Assembly (NCBI GenBank): GCA_937958995.1
Contig: CALGAP010000006.1
Location: forward strand, 136,369 to 200,368
Source of the DNA: an uncultured Chitinophagaceae bacterium
GTDB taxonomy: Bacteria; Bacteroidota; Bacteroidia; Chitinophagales; Chitinophagaceae
DNA: 64,000 nt
Direction of reading: 5' to 3'
Position numbers and translations under genes: made by a program. Shown in pieces: positions 1 through 7,560 of the stretch (position 1 is its first letter; every line of letters starts with the position of its first letter). The notes under the pieces are model-generated. The model searched no databases and was not told the DNA's origin. It saw only the letters and a list, made by a program, of their open reading frames with translations.

Positions 1-280
1 GCACCCAGTAGTAAATCGCCTGCAGATCGTGTTGCGCTTGCTTATCGTATGCGTGCCAGGCAATGCCGCCGATTATGGCCAGCACCAGTACAACGGCCCA
101 GTTGCTGTAATACTGCCCTTCCTGGTAAAACTGCGGCATATAATGGGCGATATTGAAAATATCACCATAGTGCAGTTGCGACCAGTCAATAGATAATAGT
201 TGTTGAAAAAATTTCCAGTCGAGTGGCACTGCCTGCACAAAAAAATAAATTAGAATAATTCTTACAGCGAGGGTCTTCAT
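1..280 (-). CDS. Membrane protein, 3' part outside the window
   Basis: An open frame starts at the ATG whose first base is 280 and runs off the window edge, giving 93 visible codons. It opens with MKTLAVRIILIYFFVQAVPL, a likely first membrane helix. A polar stretch follows, then a second hydrophobic segment around residues 63-80 (NWAVVLVLAIIGGIAWHAY). I do not recognise the family. The gene begins 25 bases after the SusD stop and lies on the same strand, so it is probably the third gene of the SusC-SusD transcript and may share its sulfur-linked regulation. The function is unknown. Confidence 0.6.
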   Translation of the reverse strand, partial: MKTLAVRIILIYFFVQAVPLDWKFFQQLLSIDWSQLHYGDIFNIAHYMPQFYQEGQYYSNWAVVLVLAIIGGIAWHAYDKQAQHDLQAIYYWV

Positions 281-305
281 ACCTGGTTTTTTTCTGTTTA
301 TTTTT

Positions 306-1652
306 TTAGTACCCTTCGTTTTGCGTCAAAGCCGGATCAATCAGCAATTGCTGAGCGGGCAATGGCATCAGGTATTTGCGTTCATCAGTAAAATTCAAAA
401 CTGTAGTGGCTCTGCCTGTTCTCACCAGGTCGAACCAACGGTGTGGCTCAAATGCGAATTCAAGTCGCCGTTCATTTTCGATAGCGAGCAGTATTTCCTC
501 TTTAGTAACGGCAGTGCTGGCACTGAGTCCGGCTCGGGCGCGCACCGCATCAAGGTCTGCCAGTGCTCCACTCAGGTCATTATTCTGTGCCCTTGCTTCG
601 GCCCTGATGAGGTAGAGCTCGGCAACACGAATCACATAGCTTGGATCTGAGCCGGGCGAGCGATAGTAGAGATTACCATACCAGCGATTCTGATTGTCTT
701 TGGCCACCAGTACATTTCGATTACCACCTATCTGAGGATCATTAACTAATTCCACAAATGCATTGCTGGGTGCCCATTGCCTGGTGCCGCCATTGATTTG
801 CGGTTGCCACTGGTTGCGGTGATTGTTTATTTCAGTAGTTCCGTTATAGAATATTTCAAAAACGGATTCTTCAGTGCCCCTTGCATTGTCGGCAAAAAAA
901 GCGCTGTAAGGAGCTACCAGCTTATAGTTGGCGTTGTCTTCAATGATCCTGGTAGCATATTCCTCCGCCTTCGGCCAGTCGCGGTTGTAGAGATAATACC
1001 GGGCCTTCAATGCCCATACAGTTTTTTTGGTGGCGCGGTAGCGGTTGGTGGTAGCAGGCAGCAGGGGCTCGGCTGCTTCCAGGTCGCTCAGTGCCTGCGC
1101 ATAGGTCTGCGCCTGCGTACTGCGGGGAATGCCTACGTTATCCGTTACACTGCTGGTAGGACTTGTAATCAGCGGCGCACCACCCCAGGTGCGGGCCAGG
1201 TCAAAATAAGCGAGGGCACGGATAAAATATGCTTCGCCCAGCAACTGATCTTTCAGCGCAGGAGTCAGTTGCGGATCAGTCACCTCGGGCACTTTAGTCA
1301 GTACCTGGTTGGCGCGGTTAATGGTTCGGTAAATAGCCGACCAGGCCCCGGAAATAGTCGCGTTTTCGGCCCGCACGTTATGATTGATGAATTCCTGTAT
1401 CTGCGACTGCGAGCCCGTCCACTGCACATTATCGCCCGACAGGTAGCCGATGCTCTGGAAGCCGGTGCCATAGTAATCGCCACTGGATAGTGCACTGTAT
1501 ATGCCGTTCACTGCTTCCTCTGCCGATGTCTTGTCAAAAATGGTCTGTGCGTCAGATACCGACTCCTTGGGATCCACATCCAGGAACTTGCTGCATGAAG
1601 CGAGCAGCAATGTAAAAACAGATAGCGTGAATGTATATCGTACTTGTTTCAT
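306..1652 (-). CDS. SusD/RagB family outer-membrane nutrient-binding lipoprotein
   Basis: This is a 448-residue surface lipoprotein. A lipoprotein signal ends LLLASC with the lipidated Cys at residue 20. An N-terminal SusD-like TPR region follows, then a RagB/SusD C-terminal part with the typical ELYLIRAEARAQ helix and the DLVRTGRA region. SusD proteins cap the SusC channel and deliver bulky ligands to it. The gene starts three bases after the SusC stop, so the two are co-transcribed. The ligand cannot be read from the protein. However, the operon shares its operator type and a cysteine-rich leader peptide with the sulfate-assimilation operon, so I infer an organosulfur or sulfated ligand rather than the usual glycan. 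Confidence 0.92.
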   Translation of the reverse strand: MKQVRYTFTLSVFTLLLASCSKFLDVDPKESVSDAQTIFDKTSAEEAVNGIYSALSSGDYYGTGFQSIGYLSGDNVQWTGSQSQIQEFINHNVRAENATISGAWSAIYRTINRANQVLTKVPEVTDPQLTPALKDQLLGEAYFIRALAYFDLARTWGGAPLITSPTSSVTDNVGIPRSTQAQTYAQALSDLEAAEPLLPATTNRYRATKKTVWALKARYYLYNRDWPKAEEYATRIIEDNANYKLVAPYSAFFADNARGTEESVFEIFYNGTTEINNHRNQWQPQINGGTRQWAPSNAFVELVNDPQIGGNRNVLVAKDNQNRWYGNLYYRSPGSDPSYVIRVAELYLIRAEARAQNNDLSGALADLDAVRARAGLSASTAVTKEEILLAIENERRLEFAFEPHRWFDLVRTGRATTVLNFTDERKYLMPLPAQQLLIDPALTQNEGY

Positions 1653-1655
1653 TGT

Positions 1656-4652
1656 TTACAGAGTTATGTTAATGCCAAACTGAACATTAAGAGGTTGCGG
1701 AGGAGTTCCCAGGTCGATGCCAGGCTGATTCTGGCTGCTGTTGGCGCTCGACTCAGGATCCGGGCCCGAATAACTGGTAAGTGTAATGAGGTTGCTGCCT
1801 GTTACGTACAACCTTGCGGTCTGAATACCGATAAGGCTGGTGAAACCACGGGGCACGGTATATCCCAGCGTCAGGGAGCGAAGTCGTAAAAAAGATCCGT
1901 CTTCGAGCCAGCGGCTGCCGCCATCGCGGTAGTTGTTAACGTTTACGCCATCAGGACGGGGCACATCGGTAATATCGCCCGGCTTTTGCCAGCGGTTATG
2001 ATAGTTGTGCGCGAATATGACGCGCGCAGCATCACGCGCACCACCAGCCTCGCCGAAGAAACGGTTATGGTTGTAGGTATAATTGCCATACTGGAAAGAG
2101 AAAAATATACCCAGGTCGAAATTCTTATAGGTAAGCTGGTTCGAAATGCCACCGAAAAATTTTGGCCATACACTGCCGATAATCTGCCGGTCGTCGGCAT
2201 TAATGGTTCCGTCTTTGTTGACATCTTCGTAAACCGTATTACCGGTCTGGGGATCCACGTACAATTCTTTATACAACCAGAAAGAATAGAGCGGATATCC
2301 TTCTTTTTGCAAAATCAGGTTGCGGCTGCCATATTGCAGCGGAGTGGCCAGCTTTTCAATACGGTTCACATTGCGCGCAATATTGAAGCTGGTAATCCAG
2401 GTGAAATCGCGTTTTGAAAAATTTTCGGTTGTTACAGACAGTTCAAAACCACGGTTACTGATTTCAGCAGCATTGCTCCAGTAAGTTCCAAATCCTGAAG
2501 TCGCCGGCAGGGCCAGTTCCAACAAACCATCGCGGGTGTATTTACGGTAATAGTTGAACTCAACATTCACCCTGCCCTGCCATAAAGAAAGATCTGTTCC
2601 GATATTGAATTGCTCTGTTTTTTCCCAGCGCAAATCGCCGTTTGCCAGCTGCTGTGGCGAAATACCGGCATTGCCCTGGTAAGAGGCGCCACCCGACCAG
2701 AGGCCCTGCGAGGCAAAATCGCCTATGCCGTTCTGGTTGCCGGTCACGCCATAGCTTACACGTAGTTTCAGATCACTTACAATGTCTACATGTTGCATAA
2801 AATCTTCCTGCTTCACGCGCCAGGCCGCACCCACGCTTGGGAAATAGCCCCATTTTTTATTCGCGCCAAACTTGGACGAACCATCGGCGCGCAGGCTGAA
2901 ATCAACCAGGTAACGATCGCGAAAACCATAGTCAATTTTACCGAAGAAGGAAGCCAGCGTATTCTTGCTCCAGTTTTCGGTACCGGTGATGGTAGTGGCA
3001 GAAGAAATTTTGGTAAATGAATTGTTTGCAAACCCGCGACCTTCCAGGTAAGTGCGGTCATATTCGTTACTCTGCAATGTGTTACCCACCAGCACTCCCA
3101 AAGTATGCGCGCCGAACCTCTTGCGCCAGGTGAGGGTTTGCTCATTCAGCCAGTTCACGTTTTGTGCTACGCTGGAAGTGGCCAGTCCCGAAGGACTTCC
3201 TGAAATCAGGTAGCTGTTCCAGTATTCGCTTTCATCATAATTGTTATAGTCCACACCCCAGCTGGAACGGAATTTCAGATCGGGAAGAATTTCTGCTTCG
3301 AGGTATAAGTTGCCGATATAGCGGAGACTTACGGCTTTCACATTATAATGCTCCAGTAACAGCGTGAGGTTGTCGAAACCTGCACGACCAACCAACACAC
3401 CGTCCTCGTTATAAGGTGAAAGATATGTGGGTGTATGCAAGGCAGCCTGCAACAGACCGCCGGCAGGACCATCACCTGCACGTGCCTGGTTGCGGAAAGT
3501 ACGGGCTATGGAATTACTAACGCCTATCTGCACATGGTCACTAATTCGCTGGTCAAGGTTGATTTTAAAACTCGCGCGATTGAAAGTGATTGGTTTCAGT
3601 ATCGATTCCTGCTGATTGAAGCCGCCGCCTACATAATACCTGGTGCCCTTGGTGCCCCCGGTAAGCGATACATCATAGTTGGCGAGCCGTGCTGTGCGGA
3701 AAGCTTCCGAAAGCCTGTCGTAAGTTTGTTGCTCTTCGGGCAGACCGCGACCTCCCTCCGACACGGGTCGAAAAGGCCTGGTTTCAAAACTGTTACCCGT
3801 ATTCACCCACCACTCATTCACCAGCTCAGCATGTTGCGGGCCAGTAGCCAGCTCCCATAGAGGGGGCGCCCAGGCAAAGCCCTGCGATACATTGAGATTA
3901 ACGGTAGGCTTTTGATTGTAGTTACCGCGTTTGGTAGTTACAATCACCACGCCGTTCGCACCACGCGAACCATAGAGCGCGGTGGCTTCGGCATCCTTCA
4001 ATATTTCAATCGTCTCGATGTCCGCAGGATTGATATCTGCTATGGGCGAAGTGGCTTTACCACCAGTATTGACCGTCTGCAGGCTGCTGCTATTGATAAA
4101 TACACCGTCCACCACATACAATGGTGCGTTATCGGCATTGATAGACGTGGCGCCGCGCAATCGCACATTCACTGCCTCGCCGGGCACGCCGGTATTACTG
4201 CTGATCTGAACACCCGCTGCCTTGCCCTGCAGTTGCGCATCAAAACTGCCGGCAGGAATCGACTTTGTTTCCGAAGGATCGATCTTGGAAACTGAGCCTA
4301 CCAGGTTTTTTCTTTTCTGGGTGCCATAACCCACCACCACCACTTCGTCGAGCTGGCGGTTGCCGGGCTGCAATACAATGTCAAGAATAGTTTGATTGAT
4401 AATAGTGATGTCCTGTGACTGGTAGCCTACAAGGCTGAATTGCAATGCACGCTCCCGGGGACCCAGGCTAATAGTGAACTTTCCTTCCTGGTCAGATACT
4501 ACACCCTTGTCTGAACCTTTTACCAAAATACTCACCCCGGCAAGAGGCTGGTCGGCAGCGTCGCGCACCGTGCCAGACACCGTGCGCAGATCCTGCGTTT
4601 TTGCTACAACAAGAACAAACAAAGCCGCCAGGCTGATAAGCAGTTTTTTCAT
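1656..4652 (-). CDS. SusC/RagA family TonB-linked outer membrane protein
   Basis: This 998-residue TonB-dependent transporter has a signal peptide (about 1-20), a carboxypeptidase-regulatory-like domain (about 24-105, starting RTVSGTVRDAADQPLAGVSI), and a TonB-box/plug region (about 100-230) with VVVGYGTQKRKNLVGSVS and LYVVDGVFI. A long beta-barrel ends in a C-terminal strand closing on LNVQFGINITL. It imports its SusD-captured ligand using TonB energy. It is the first gene of the operon, and its start lies at the end of an unusually long (about 340-base) structured 5' leader. The operator, the -7 box and the Cys-rich leader peptide upstream place it in a sulfur-responsive regulon, which is an inference from shared DNA elements. 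Confidence 0.94.
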   Translation of the reverse strand: MKKLLISLAALFVLVVAKTQDLRTVSGTVRDAADQPLAGVSILVKGSDKGVVSDQEGKFTISLGPRERALQFSLVGYQSQDITIINQTILDIVLQPGNRQLDEVVVVGYGTQKRKNLVGSVSKIDPSETKSIPAGSFDAQLQGKAAGVQISSNTGVPGEAVNVRLRGATSINADNAPLYVVDGVFINSSSLQTVNTGGKATSPIADINPADIETIEILKDAEATALYGSRGANGVVIVTTKRGNYNQKPTVNLNVSQGFAWAPPLWELATGPQHAELVNEWWVNTGNSFETRPFRPVSEGGRGLPEEQQTYDRLSEAFRTARLANYDVSLTGGTKGTRYYVGGGFNQQESILKPITFNRASFKINLDQRISDHVQIGVSNSIARTFRNQARAGDGPAGGLLQAALHTPTYLSPYNEDGVLVGRAGFDNLTLLLEHYNVKAVSLRYIGNLYLEAEILPDLKFRSSWGVDYNNYDESEYWNSYLISGSPSGLATSSVAQNVNWLNEQTLTWRKRFGAHTLGVLVGNTLQSNEYDRTYLEGRGFANNSFTKISSATTITGTENWSKNTLASFFGKIDYGFRDRYLVDFSLRADGSSKFGANKKWGYFPSVGAAWRVKQEDFMQHVDIVSDLKLRVSYGVTGNQNGIGDFASQGLWSGGASYQGNAGISPQQLANGDLRWEKTEQFNIGTDLSLWQGRVNVEFNYYRKYTRDGLLELALPATSGFGTYWSNAAEISNRGFELSVTTENFSKRDFTWITSFNIARNVNRIEKLATPLQYGSRNLILQKEGYPLYSFWLYKELYVDPQTGNTVYEDVNKDGTINADDRQIIGSVWPKFFGGISNQLTYKNFDLGIFFSFQYGNYTYNHNRFFGEAGGARDAARVIFAHNYHNRWQKPGDITDVPRPDGVNVNNYRDGGSRWLEDGSFLRLRSLTLGYTVPRGFTSLIGIQTARLYVTGSNLITLTSYSGPDPESSANSSQNQPGIDLGTPPQPLNVQFGINITL

Positions 4653-4677
4653 AACAATAAATAGGTAAAATATGAGC

Positions 4678-4761
4678 TTTGCCTAGGCAACAGCCGGAGA
4701 CATGAGACAGCCAACCACCGACTACTCATGCTAGCATGAATACGGCTGTTGCACAGGCAAA
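4678..4761 (-). promoter_or_regulatory. Long imperfect hairpin in the susC 5' leader
   Basis: Bases 4743-4761 and 4678-4696 are complementary over 7 + 10 base pairs with one 2x2 internal loop. In the leader RNA the arms read UUUGCCUGUGCAACAGCCG and CGGCUGUUGCCUAGGCAAA. The loop contains a 12-base palindrome, CATGCTAGCATG. The hairpin ends 25 bases before the susC start codon, and a run of eight U enters its 5' arm. The CAACAG in the 5' arm is also complementary to the UGUUGUUG formed by the Cys codons of the upstream leader peptide. It is therefore a plausible attenuator arm. The structure is read directly from sequence; the regulatory role is inferred. Confidence 0.6.
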
Positions 4762-4783
4762 AAAAATCATTGAAAGGATAGAC

Positions 4784-4802
4784 CGACTATTTTGAATAGT
4801 CG
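4784..4802 (-). promoter_or_regulatory. Perfect 8-bp hairpin between leader peptide and susC
   Basis: CGACTATT and AATAGTCG pair perfectly around a three-base loop, 34 bases past the leader-peptide stop codon. A U8 run lies 17 bases further on (4759-4766), too distant for a classical intrinsic terminator. Immediately 5' of the hairpin, the repeated CTTGTCATAAG/CTTGTCGTAAG can form competing small stems. This arrangement resembles an attenuator with alternative folds, but it has not been folded computationally. Confidence 0.45.
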
Positions 4803-4836
4803 CTTACGACAAGCCTTATGACAAGCGGGATAAAAA

Positions 4837-4917
4837 TCAACAACAACAAAAACGAGCGGGATAACAACAGAATACCACCGCAGGAAAAGCAAACCTGTAA
4901 CTGGATGAAACGTGCAT
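4837..4917 (-). CDS. Candidate cysteine-rich leader peptide upstream of susC (26 aa)
   Basis: An ATG at 4917 opens a 26-codon frame that ends in TGA and contains five Cys codons. The tail reads FCCYPARFCCC-stop, with the last three sense codons TGT-TGT-TGT. It sits about 75 bases after the predicted transcription start and about 185 bases before susC. Short reading frames ending in runs of the regulated amino acid are the hallmark of ribosome-stalling attenuation, and polycysteine upstream frames are known before sulfur genes in Actinobacteria. A similar frame precedes cysH in this same window. Translation is not proven. Two independent Cys-run micro-frames before two sulfur-type operons make chance unlikely. 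Confidence 0.6.
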   Translation of the reverse strand: MHVSSSYRFAFPAVVFCCYPARFCCC

Positions 4918-4980
4918 AACGAAAAGTTTTATCGCTTAGCAAATCCGGCTGATGCTGGTGGTTAACATCGACCCGGTATA

Positions 4981-5031
4981 GTCTACTAAATTGGTGGACA
5001 AATATAAAAAACTAAGTTCGTAACGGCCAAA
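4981..5031 (-). promoter_or_regulatory. susC promoter with a 19-bp palindromic operator
   Basis: On the minus strand, TTTG (5028-5031) lies 21 bases before TATATTTG (4999-5006), matching the Bacteroidota -33/-7 pattern. The palindrome GTCTACTAAATTGGTGGAC (4981-4999; half sites GTCTACTAA and GTCCACCAA) overlaps the last base of the -7 box and covers the expected start of transcription. A protein bound here would be expected to block initiation. Near-identical 19-mers occur at 16802-16820 and 16856-16874 at the cysH promoter. The binding protein is not identified; an Rrf2/CymR-like sulfur regulator is a reasonable guess. Confidence 0.65.
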
Positions 5032-5044
5032 AAAATTTTCAGTT

Positions 5045-5893
5045 TTATTTTACGGGAACAGGAATGGCCTCGAGTTGAAGTTGCTGTACGGCCTGCATTA
5101 ATCTTTTCATTTCCTGCTTTACGAGGTCTGCCTGCATCCTGCGCCAGATGTCAAGCTTTTCATTTTCATCTTCGGGAAGATTATTGCTGCAGTCATCGTA
5201 CAGGTATGTCTGCCCTATGCATTCATCATTGAATTCACCCAATTTTTCTGCAAGCACATTTACCTGTTTTTCATTTTTCCATGGAGGAAAAGGAAAGCTG
5301 ATGCCCCAGTCGTGTTCAAACACACGATTCACCAGTAAGAGGTCTTTGAGTTTTTTGCGCACATCGTGCAGATCTTTTTCGCGTTCGGCGGCTAATTGCA
5401 GTATGTGAATACCGGCCACGTTGCGATTCACAAATTGCCTGATGATGCTATCACCCAGGTGAGAGGGCAATTCCTGTTTAATGGATTTGGATACTTTGTC
5501 CCAATCAACTTTTTCTATTTTCTTCACCAATTGTTCTTTTGCTTTGAACAACTGGTGGTTCATGCATTTGGCAAATTCAGGCAACAGGAAATGTACTTTA
5601 GCGAAAAGGGTGATGTTGGAAATAAACAATTGCAGATCGCGCACGGCACCCGCGGCGCGGTAAACCTCGCTGAGTGGCTCGGGAATTTCGAGATGCCTGG
5701 CGCGCGGGTCTTCGCTACAAAGCCGCAGGAATGCGCGCAGGCGCTTATACCCAACGCGCAGCTCGTGAATATCTTCCACGGTAAACGAGCCCGGTATATT
5801 GCGGCAGTATTTCTCCAGCGACCTTAAGTACTTGTCAACTATTTTCTCCAGTTCCTTCCCTTTCATGTTAAAAAGGTACAACCTTTCCTGCAT
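5045..5893 (-). CDS. CHAD domain-containing protein
   Basis: This 282-residue soluble helical protein has the CHAD signature DIHELRVGYKRLRAFLRL at about residues 41-58 and many basic residues. CHAD domains (conserved histidine alpha-helical domain) bind polyphosphate through these basic helices and often accompany CYTH triphosphatases; no CYTH partner is seen here. An internal ATG at 5866 (MKGKELEK) is an equally plausible start. The gene begins six bases after the metZ stop, in an apparent osmC-metZ-CHAD operon. Its link to methionine synthesis is unexplained. It ends just upstream of the susC promoter. Confidence 0.85.
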   Translation of the reverse strand: MQERLYLFNMKGKELEKIVDKYLRSLEKYCRNIPGSFTVEDIHELRVGYKRLRAFLRLCSEDPRARHLEIPEPLSEVYRAAGAVRDLQLFISNITLFAKVHFLLPEFAKCMNHQLFKAKEQLVKKIEKVDWDKVSKSIKQELPSHLGDSIIRQFVNRNVAGIHILQLAAEREKDLHDVRKKLKDLLLVNRVFEHDWGISFPFPPWKNEKQVNVLAEKLGEFNDECIGQTYLYDDCSNNLPEDENEKLDIWRRMQADLVKQEMKRLMQAVQQLQLEAIPVPVK

Positions 5894-5899
5894 ACCTGC

Positions 5900-7063
5900 T
5901 CAACAGTGTTCAAGCGCCTGTTTGATATCTTCCAGTATATCATTTACATGTTCCAGTCCTGCGGAAATCCGTATTAGTCCGGGGGTAATATTCACCGCGC
6001 GGCGTTCGTCCTCGCTCAGTTTGGCATGAGTAGTGCTGGCGGGGTGCGAGGCAATGCTGCGGGTATCGCCCAGGTTGGCGGTGAGAGATAATATTCTAAG
6101 ATGATTGAGAAAATTCCTTCCGCTTTCCAGCCCGCCCTTCAGTTCAAAACACAATAATCCGCCGCCATTCTTCATCTGCTTTTTCGCGATTTCATATTGC
6201 GGGTGCGAGGGCAGGTGGGGATATTTCAGCCACGAAATTTTCGGGTGGCCTTCCAGTTGTTGCGCCAGGTATAAGGCATTGGCTGCGTGCCGCTCCATAC
6301 GCACATCCAACGTTTCCAGGCTGCGACTGAGTACCCACGCGTTAAAGGGCGAAAGCGCCGGTCCCGTACTGCGACAGAAAAGATATATATCCTTGATCAA
6401 TTCCTTTTTACCTACTATAACGCCGCCGAGTACACGACCCTGGCCATCCATCCATTTAGTGGCAGAATGTATTACCAGGTCGGCCCCGAAATCAACAGGT
6501 CGTTGAATAACCGGAGTGGCAAAACAGTTGTCAACGTTCAGAACCAGGTTGTGTTTTTTCGCCAACGCCGAAGCTTTTTGCAGATCAATGATATCGAGAC
6601 CGGGATTGGTGGGCGTCTCGAGATAGATCATTTTGGTATTGGGTCGAATGGCTTTTTCCCATTCGTCCTGTTTATCGGCGGGCACATAGGTATATTCGAT
6701 GCCATAGTGGTTGAGGTATTTGGTAATCACCGTATGCGTGCTGCCAAATATAGCGTTGCAGGCCAGCAGGTGATCGCCGGCTTTCAGCAAGGCCATAAAC
6801 GAGGCAAATACGGCGCTCATACCCGATGCGGTAGCATAGCCGGCTTCGGCGCCTTCCAGCGCGCACACGCGGTCAACCAGTTCCTGCACATTCGGGTTAC
6901 TGAAACGGCTGTAAATGTTCACCTCCACCTCGTCGGCAAAAGCAGCGCGCATATCTTCTGCATTGTCGAAGGTGAAACTGCTGGTAAGATATAACGGGGA
7001 TGAATGTTCATTTTCAGGCGTACGATCTAATCGGATACGGATGGCCTTGGTGATTGGGTTCAT
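5900..7063 (-). CDS. metZ: Trans-sulfuration family PLP enzyme, probable O-succinyl/O-acetylhomoserine sulfhydrylase
   Basis: This 387-residue enzyme is a full-length member of the Cys/Met metabolism PLP family. The cofactor lysine is K203 in HSATKWMDGQGR, and the substrate-binding region LGDTRSIASHPAS is near residue 335. It is expected to make homocysteine from an activated homoserine plus sulfide, joining the sulfide from the cys operon to the ester made by MetX next door. Cystathionine gamma-synthase (MetB) has the same fold and cannot be fully excluded. The nearby MetX and sulfide-producing operon favour direct sulfhydrylation. The gene follows osmC by one base and precedes the CHAD gene. 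Confidence 0.85.
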   Translation of the reverse strand: MNPITKAIRIRLDRTPENEHSSPLYLTSSFTFDNAEDMRAAFADEVEVNIYSRFSNPNVQELVDRVCALEGAEAGYATASGMSAVFASFMALLKAGDHLLACNAIFGSTHTVITKYLNHYGIEYTYVPADKQDEWEKAIRPNTKMIYLETPTNPGLDIIDLQKASALAKKHNLVLNVDNCFATPVIQRPVDFGADLVIHSATKWMDGQGRVLGGVIVGKKELIKDIYLFCRSTGPALSPFNAWVLSRSLETLDVRMERHAANALYLAQQLEGHPKISWLKYPHLPSHPQYEIAKKQMKNGGGLLCFELKGGLESGRNFLNHLRILSLTANLGDTRSIASHPASTTHAKLSEDERRAVNITPGLIRISAGLEHVNDILEDIKQALEHC

Positions 7064-7064
7064 T

Positions 7065-7493
7065 TTATACAGTTTGAGTTACTTCTACTTTCCATTTCAG
7101 ATCACATCCTGCCCGGCGCAATGTTTCCGCAACAGAGCAATATTTTTCCATCGAAAGATCAACGGCTCTCTGCGCCTTATCGGGGTCTATATTTCCTTTT
7201 AAAGTAAAAACGATGGTCACGTCCTTCCAAACCGATGGCTCCACGTTGGGTTCACGCTCGCCTTCTATATGCATGCTGAATGATTCGAGTTGCTGACGCT
7301 GTTTTTTCAGGATTCTCACCACATCTATGCCGCTGCATCCGCCCAGTCCCATGAGCAACAACTGCATGGGTCTTACCCCAAAATTGGTTCCCCCGCCCTC
7401 GGGACTGTTATCGATTTGTACTGTATGCCCGAATGCGTCCCTGGCTTCAAAACCATAGTCGCCCTGTACCCTTTCCACATCAATTTTTATCAT
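7065..7493 (-). CDS. OsmC family protein
   Basis: This 142-residue protein shows the OsmC/Ohr-like fold: an N-terminal strand region, a central helix with a conserved Cys in LLMGLGGCSGIDVVRIL (around residue 53), and a second Cys near the end (RRAGCDLKW, around residue 131). Family members are thiol-dependent peroxidases or redox proteins. It heads the apparent operon osmC-metZ-CHAD and is divergent from metX, with a -7 box 15 bases upstream of its start. A role in protecting sulfide/thiol metabolism is suggested only by position. Confidence 0.87.
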   Translation of the reverse strand: MIKIDVERVQGDYGFEARDAFGHTVQIDNSPEGGGTNFGVRPMQLLLMGLGGCSGIDVVRILKKQRQQLESFSMHIEGEREPNVEPSVWKDVTIVFTLKGNIDPDKAQRAVDLSMEKYCSVAETLRRAGCDLKWKVEVTQTV

Positions 7494-7507
7494 GGTAAAG
7501 ATTTTTG

Positions 7508-7515
7508 CAAATGTA
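7508..7515 (-). promoter_or_regulatory. -7 box of the osmC-metZ promoter
   Basis: TACATTTG on the minus strand matches TAnnTTTG exactly and ends 15 bases before the osmC start codon. A weaker plus-strand TACTTTG for metX lies about 25 bases away at 7531-7537. No copy of the cys/sus palindrome is present in this divergent region, and I saw no SAM riboswitch. Confidence 0.45.
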
Positions 7516-7560
7516 ATTCATGCGGGCCTTTACTTTGCACCCTGAATTGCCTTTAACGGG

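Noticed and set aside
777..1490. A 237-codon plus-strand frame opposite the SusD gene
   Set aside because: Antisense to a clear SusD protein and lacking family features.
4936..4968. A ten-codon frame (MLTTSISRIC) in the susC leader
   Set aside because: Only one Cys at its end and no run of codons; short frames of this length are common by chance. The Cys-run frame further down is the better candidate.
7494..7560. SAM or other riboswitch between osmC and metX
   Set aside because: The gap is only 67 bases and contains just promoter-like sequence; no conserved aptamer elements are visible.
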